Shown piece after piece: positions 20,096 to 21,534 of a stretch of 21,534 bases of DNA. Below the pieces are notes generated by a model. It did no database searches. It saw only the letters and a program-made list of their open reading frames with translations, and was not told the DNA's origin. Source of the stretch: an uncultured Clostridia bacterium (GTDB lineage: Bacteria > Bacillota > Clostridia > Oscillospirales > Acutalibacteraceae); the NCBI GenBank assembly GCA_946405475.1, contig CAMJHI010000008.1, forward strand, positions 1 to 21,534, given 5' to 3'. Both the position numbers and the translations under genes were made by a program. Within the stretch, counting starts at the first letter, position 1. The number at the start of each line of letters is the position of its first letter.

Positions 20096-21534
20096 TTAGT
20101 AAGCGACGGTGAAGGTCACGGTCTTGTCGCTGTCGAGCCAGGTCTTGCCGTACAGAGCCTGCACCTTGTAGGTGAAGGTGCCGGTCGCACTGTAGTACTT
20201 GGTCAGCGTCCAGGTGGTCTGATCGCCGTCGGTCACACCGTCAGCCTTCTGGGTGGCGACGGCGTTGCCGGCTTTGTCAACCAGACGGAAGCCGCTGGCG
20301 TTCTTGTCGGTCACGACCGTGAAGGTCTGCGGAGCGAAACGAAGGACACGATCGCTTGCGCTGGCGGAGATGACCACGTCATCCATGCTGCCGGTGGACG
20401 GAACGACCTGCGGAGCAACATACTTGCTCACGCTGACATTGAGCGTCACATCGGATCTGGTCCACTTGTTGGTGGAATCCGCAGTGTCGATGGCGTAGGT
20501 GTAATCTCTGGCTTCGCCGAGCTTACGGGTGACTTCAAAGACCTTGGTGCCGTCTTCGTTCACGGATTTCGGCGTGCTCAGGGTCATGGTCAGGTTGCGG
20601 TCGGTGTCGGTGAAGCGGACTCTGCGGGTATCCTTACCGGCCACGATGCGCAGGGTCACGCTGTCGTTGGTGGTGAACGCGGCGACTTCTTCGCCGTTGA
20701 CGATCGCGCAGGTGGATTTCACTTCTGCGTCGTCGCCAGTGCTGGTCTGGCCGTTATAGTCGATATAATCGGTGTCCCAGCCGCCTTCCGCGTTGTAAAC
20801 CTTGGCTCTGGCGCTGTAGTTGATTTCATCTGCGTAGATCTTGATGTTGATCTGCCAGATTTCGGTGCCGTCGCCGTTGTCAACGATCTGCACAACAGCA
20901 GGGTTGTCACGGTCATAGGTCATGGTCTCGCCGTCGTGGACGACCTGGATCTTGGCATAGCCCTTATCCTTCGTCTGGAACGCAAAGGTGACAACGTCAT
21001 TCTTCATGTAGTGTTCCTGCAGGCAGGTGAAGGACGTGATGCTGCAGCCGGTGGTGCGCAGACGGTTGTAAGCGGCCGTCAGCTTCGCGGCAGCGTCATC
21101 AATGAGCTTCTGGTTGGTGCCGGCCTTGTTGTTGATCAGGTCGCGGGCAACGTTTTCAGCCTCAGTCTTGGCTTCGGCATAAGCGGTCCAGGTGCTGACG
21201 GTGTATTCGCTTTCAGGCTTTGCGGGAACAAGAGCGAGAGCAGCGTCAAGCGCTTCGTAATTGCACAGATCGCGCGCAACCAGAGCCTTTGCGGCAACCA
21301 GAGCGGCCAGTTCATCGTCGACCGCTTTCTGGTCGGCGTTTTCGTCGTCGACAACAGCCTGCGCGTCAACGAGCTCGGCCTGATAGGCAGCCCAGCTGTC
21401 TTCGGTCGCGGTGTCTTCGTCCATGGCCGGAGCAGCAGCGATCTCAGCGATGAGAGCATCCTTGTTGCCCTTCGCAGCAAGAGCGTCGATGGCGTTTTTC
21501 AGCGCGGTGGCAGCAGCGTCGATGACGCCCTGGT
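20096..21534 (-). CDS. Secreted or surface protein with FIVAR-like helices and three beta domains, C-terminal part (cut by window edge)
   Basis: The reading frame is open to the right edge, so the N-terminus, including any signal peptide, is missing; an internal ATG at 21422-21424 is not taken as the start because coding sequence continues before it. The visible 478 residues begin with alanine-rich helical FIVAR-type units (segments starting near SWAAYQAELVDAQAVV and TWTAYAEAKTEAENVARDLI), which in other proteins bind sugars or pack as stalks. Three tandem beta-sandwich-like domains follow, at about residues 170-275, 285-380 and 390-478; each shows a D-x-V/F-T-F strand, a DG-x-W or related turn, and an A-x-Y/V-x-Y strand near its end. 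There is no LPXTG motif, membrane helix or SLH domain; it ends TVTFTVAY. Ligand unknown. Confidence 0.75.
   Translation of the reverse strand, partial: QGVIDAAATALKNAIDALAAKGNKDALIAEIAAAPAMDEDTATEDSWAAYQAELVDAQAVVDDENADQKAVDDELAALVAAKALVARDLCNYEALDAALALVPAKPESEYTVSTWTAYAEAKTEAENVARDLINNKAGTNQKLIDDAAAKLTAAYNRLRTTGCSITSFTCLQEHYMKNDVVTFAFQTKDKGYAKIQVVHDGETMTYDRDNPAVVQIVDNGDGTEIWQINIKIYADEINYSARAKVYNAEGGWDTDYIDYNGQTSTGDDAEVKSTCAIVNGEEVAAFTTNDSVTLRIVAGKDTRRVRFTDTDRNLTMTLSTPKSVNEDGTKVFEVTRKLGEARDYTYAIDTADSTNKWTRSDVTLNVSVSKYVAPQVVPSTGSMDDVVISASASDRVLRFAPQTFTVVTDKNASGFRLVDKAGNAVATQKADGVTDGDQTTWTLTKYYSATGTFTYKVQALYGKTWLDSDKTVTFTVAY

Noticed and set aside
21422..21424. ATG as the start of the FIVAR-type protein
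   Set aside because: The same frame stays open to the window edge with the same alanine-rich helical composition, and no ribosome site precedes the ATG.
1..21534. CRISPR arrays, tRNA or rRNA genes, transposases
   Set aside because: No regularly spaced repeats, cloverleaf-like GGTTCRANYC segments or transposase-like proteins were recognised on either strand by reading; a tRNAscan or CRISPR search was not possible here.

Overview
The window looks like a chromosomal segment of a spore-forming member of the Clostridia, probably an Oscillospiraceae/Ruminococcaceae-type gut Firmicute. The evidence is an alpha/beta-type small acid-soluble spore protein, a zinc-type (four-Cys) ribosomal protein S14, Firmicute-style strong Shine-Dalgarno sites, GC-rich coding DNA with AT-rich promoters, and a FIVAR-type secreted protein. 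No 16S rRNA gene is present, so the genus cannot be fixed.

Positions 1-9532 (minus strand) hold the S10-spc ribosomal protein operon in canonical order: rpsJ, rplC, rplD, rplW, rplB, rpsS, rplV, rpsC, rplP, rpmC, rpsQ, rplN, rplX, rplE, rpsN, rpsH, rplF, rplR, rpsE, rpmD, rplO, and the first 109 codons of secY, which runs off the left edge. Genes are close together or overlap (ATGA or TAATG junctions). Four start with GTG or TTG. Transcription probably begins at a strong promoter near 9821-9849, which has an A/T-tract upstream and a perfect 14-bp palindrome over the predicted start point. A leader of about 280 nt with several hairpins follows.

Positions 9892-16395 (minus strand) look like one four-gene operon behind a near-consensus promoter at 16367-16395. 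In transcription order it encodes a secreted metallophosphoesterase, a cytosolic GH127-like (zinc-thiolate) glycosidase, a GPH-family (MelB-like) sugar transporter and a GT4-type glycosyltransferase, ending in a terminator just upstream of the rpsJ promoter. The combination suggests uptake and processing of a glycan, but the substrate is unknown. A 155-bp full-length imperfect palindrome, resembling a MITE or a long structured RNA, lies between the glycosidase and transporter genes.

Positions 16480-19889 (plus strand) hold the spore protein gene with its own terminator, then a two-gene operon of a family I.5-like lipase without a signal peptide and a long-chain acyl-CoA ligase, overlapping by 8 nt. 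Together they could release fatty acids inside the cell and activate them to acyl-CoA.

Positions 19890-20095 are intergenic with repeats and terminators. From 20096 to the right edge (minus strand) is the C-terminal part of a secreted or surface protein with helical FIVAR-like segments and three tandem beta-sandwich-like domains. No tRNA, rRNA, CRISPR array or transposase gene was seen.
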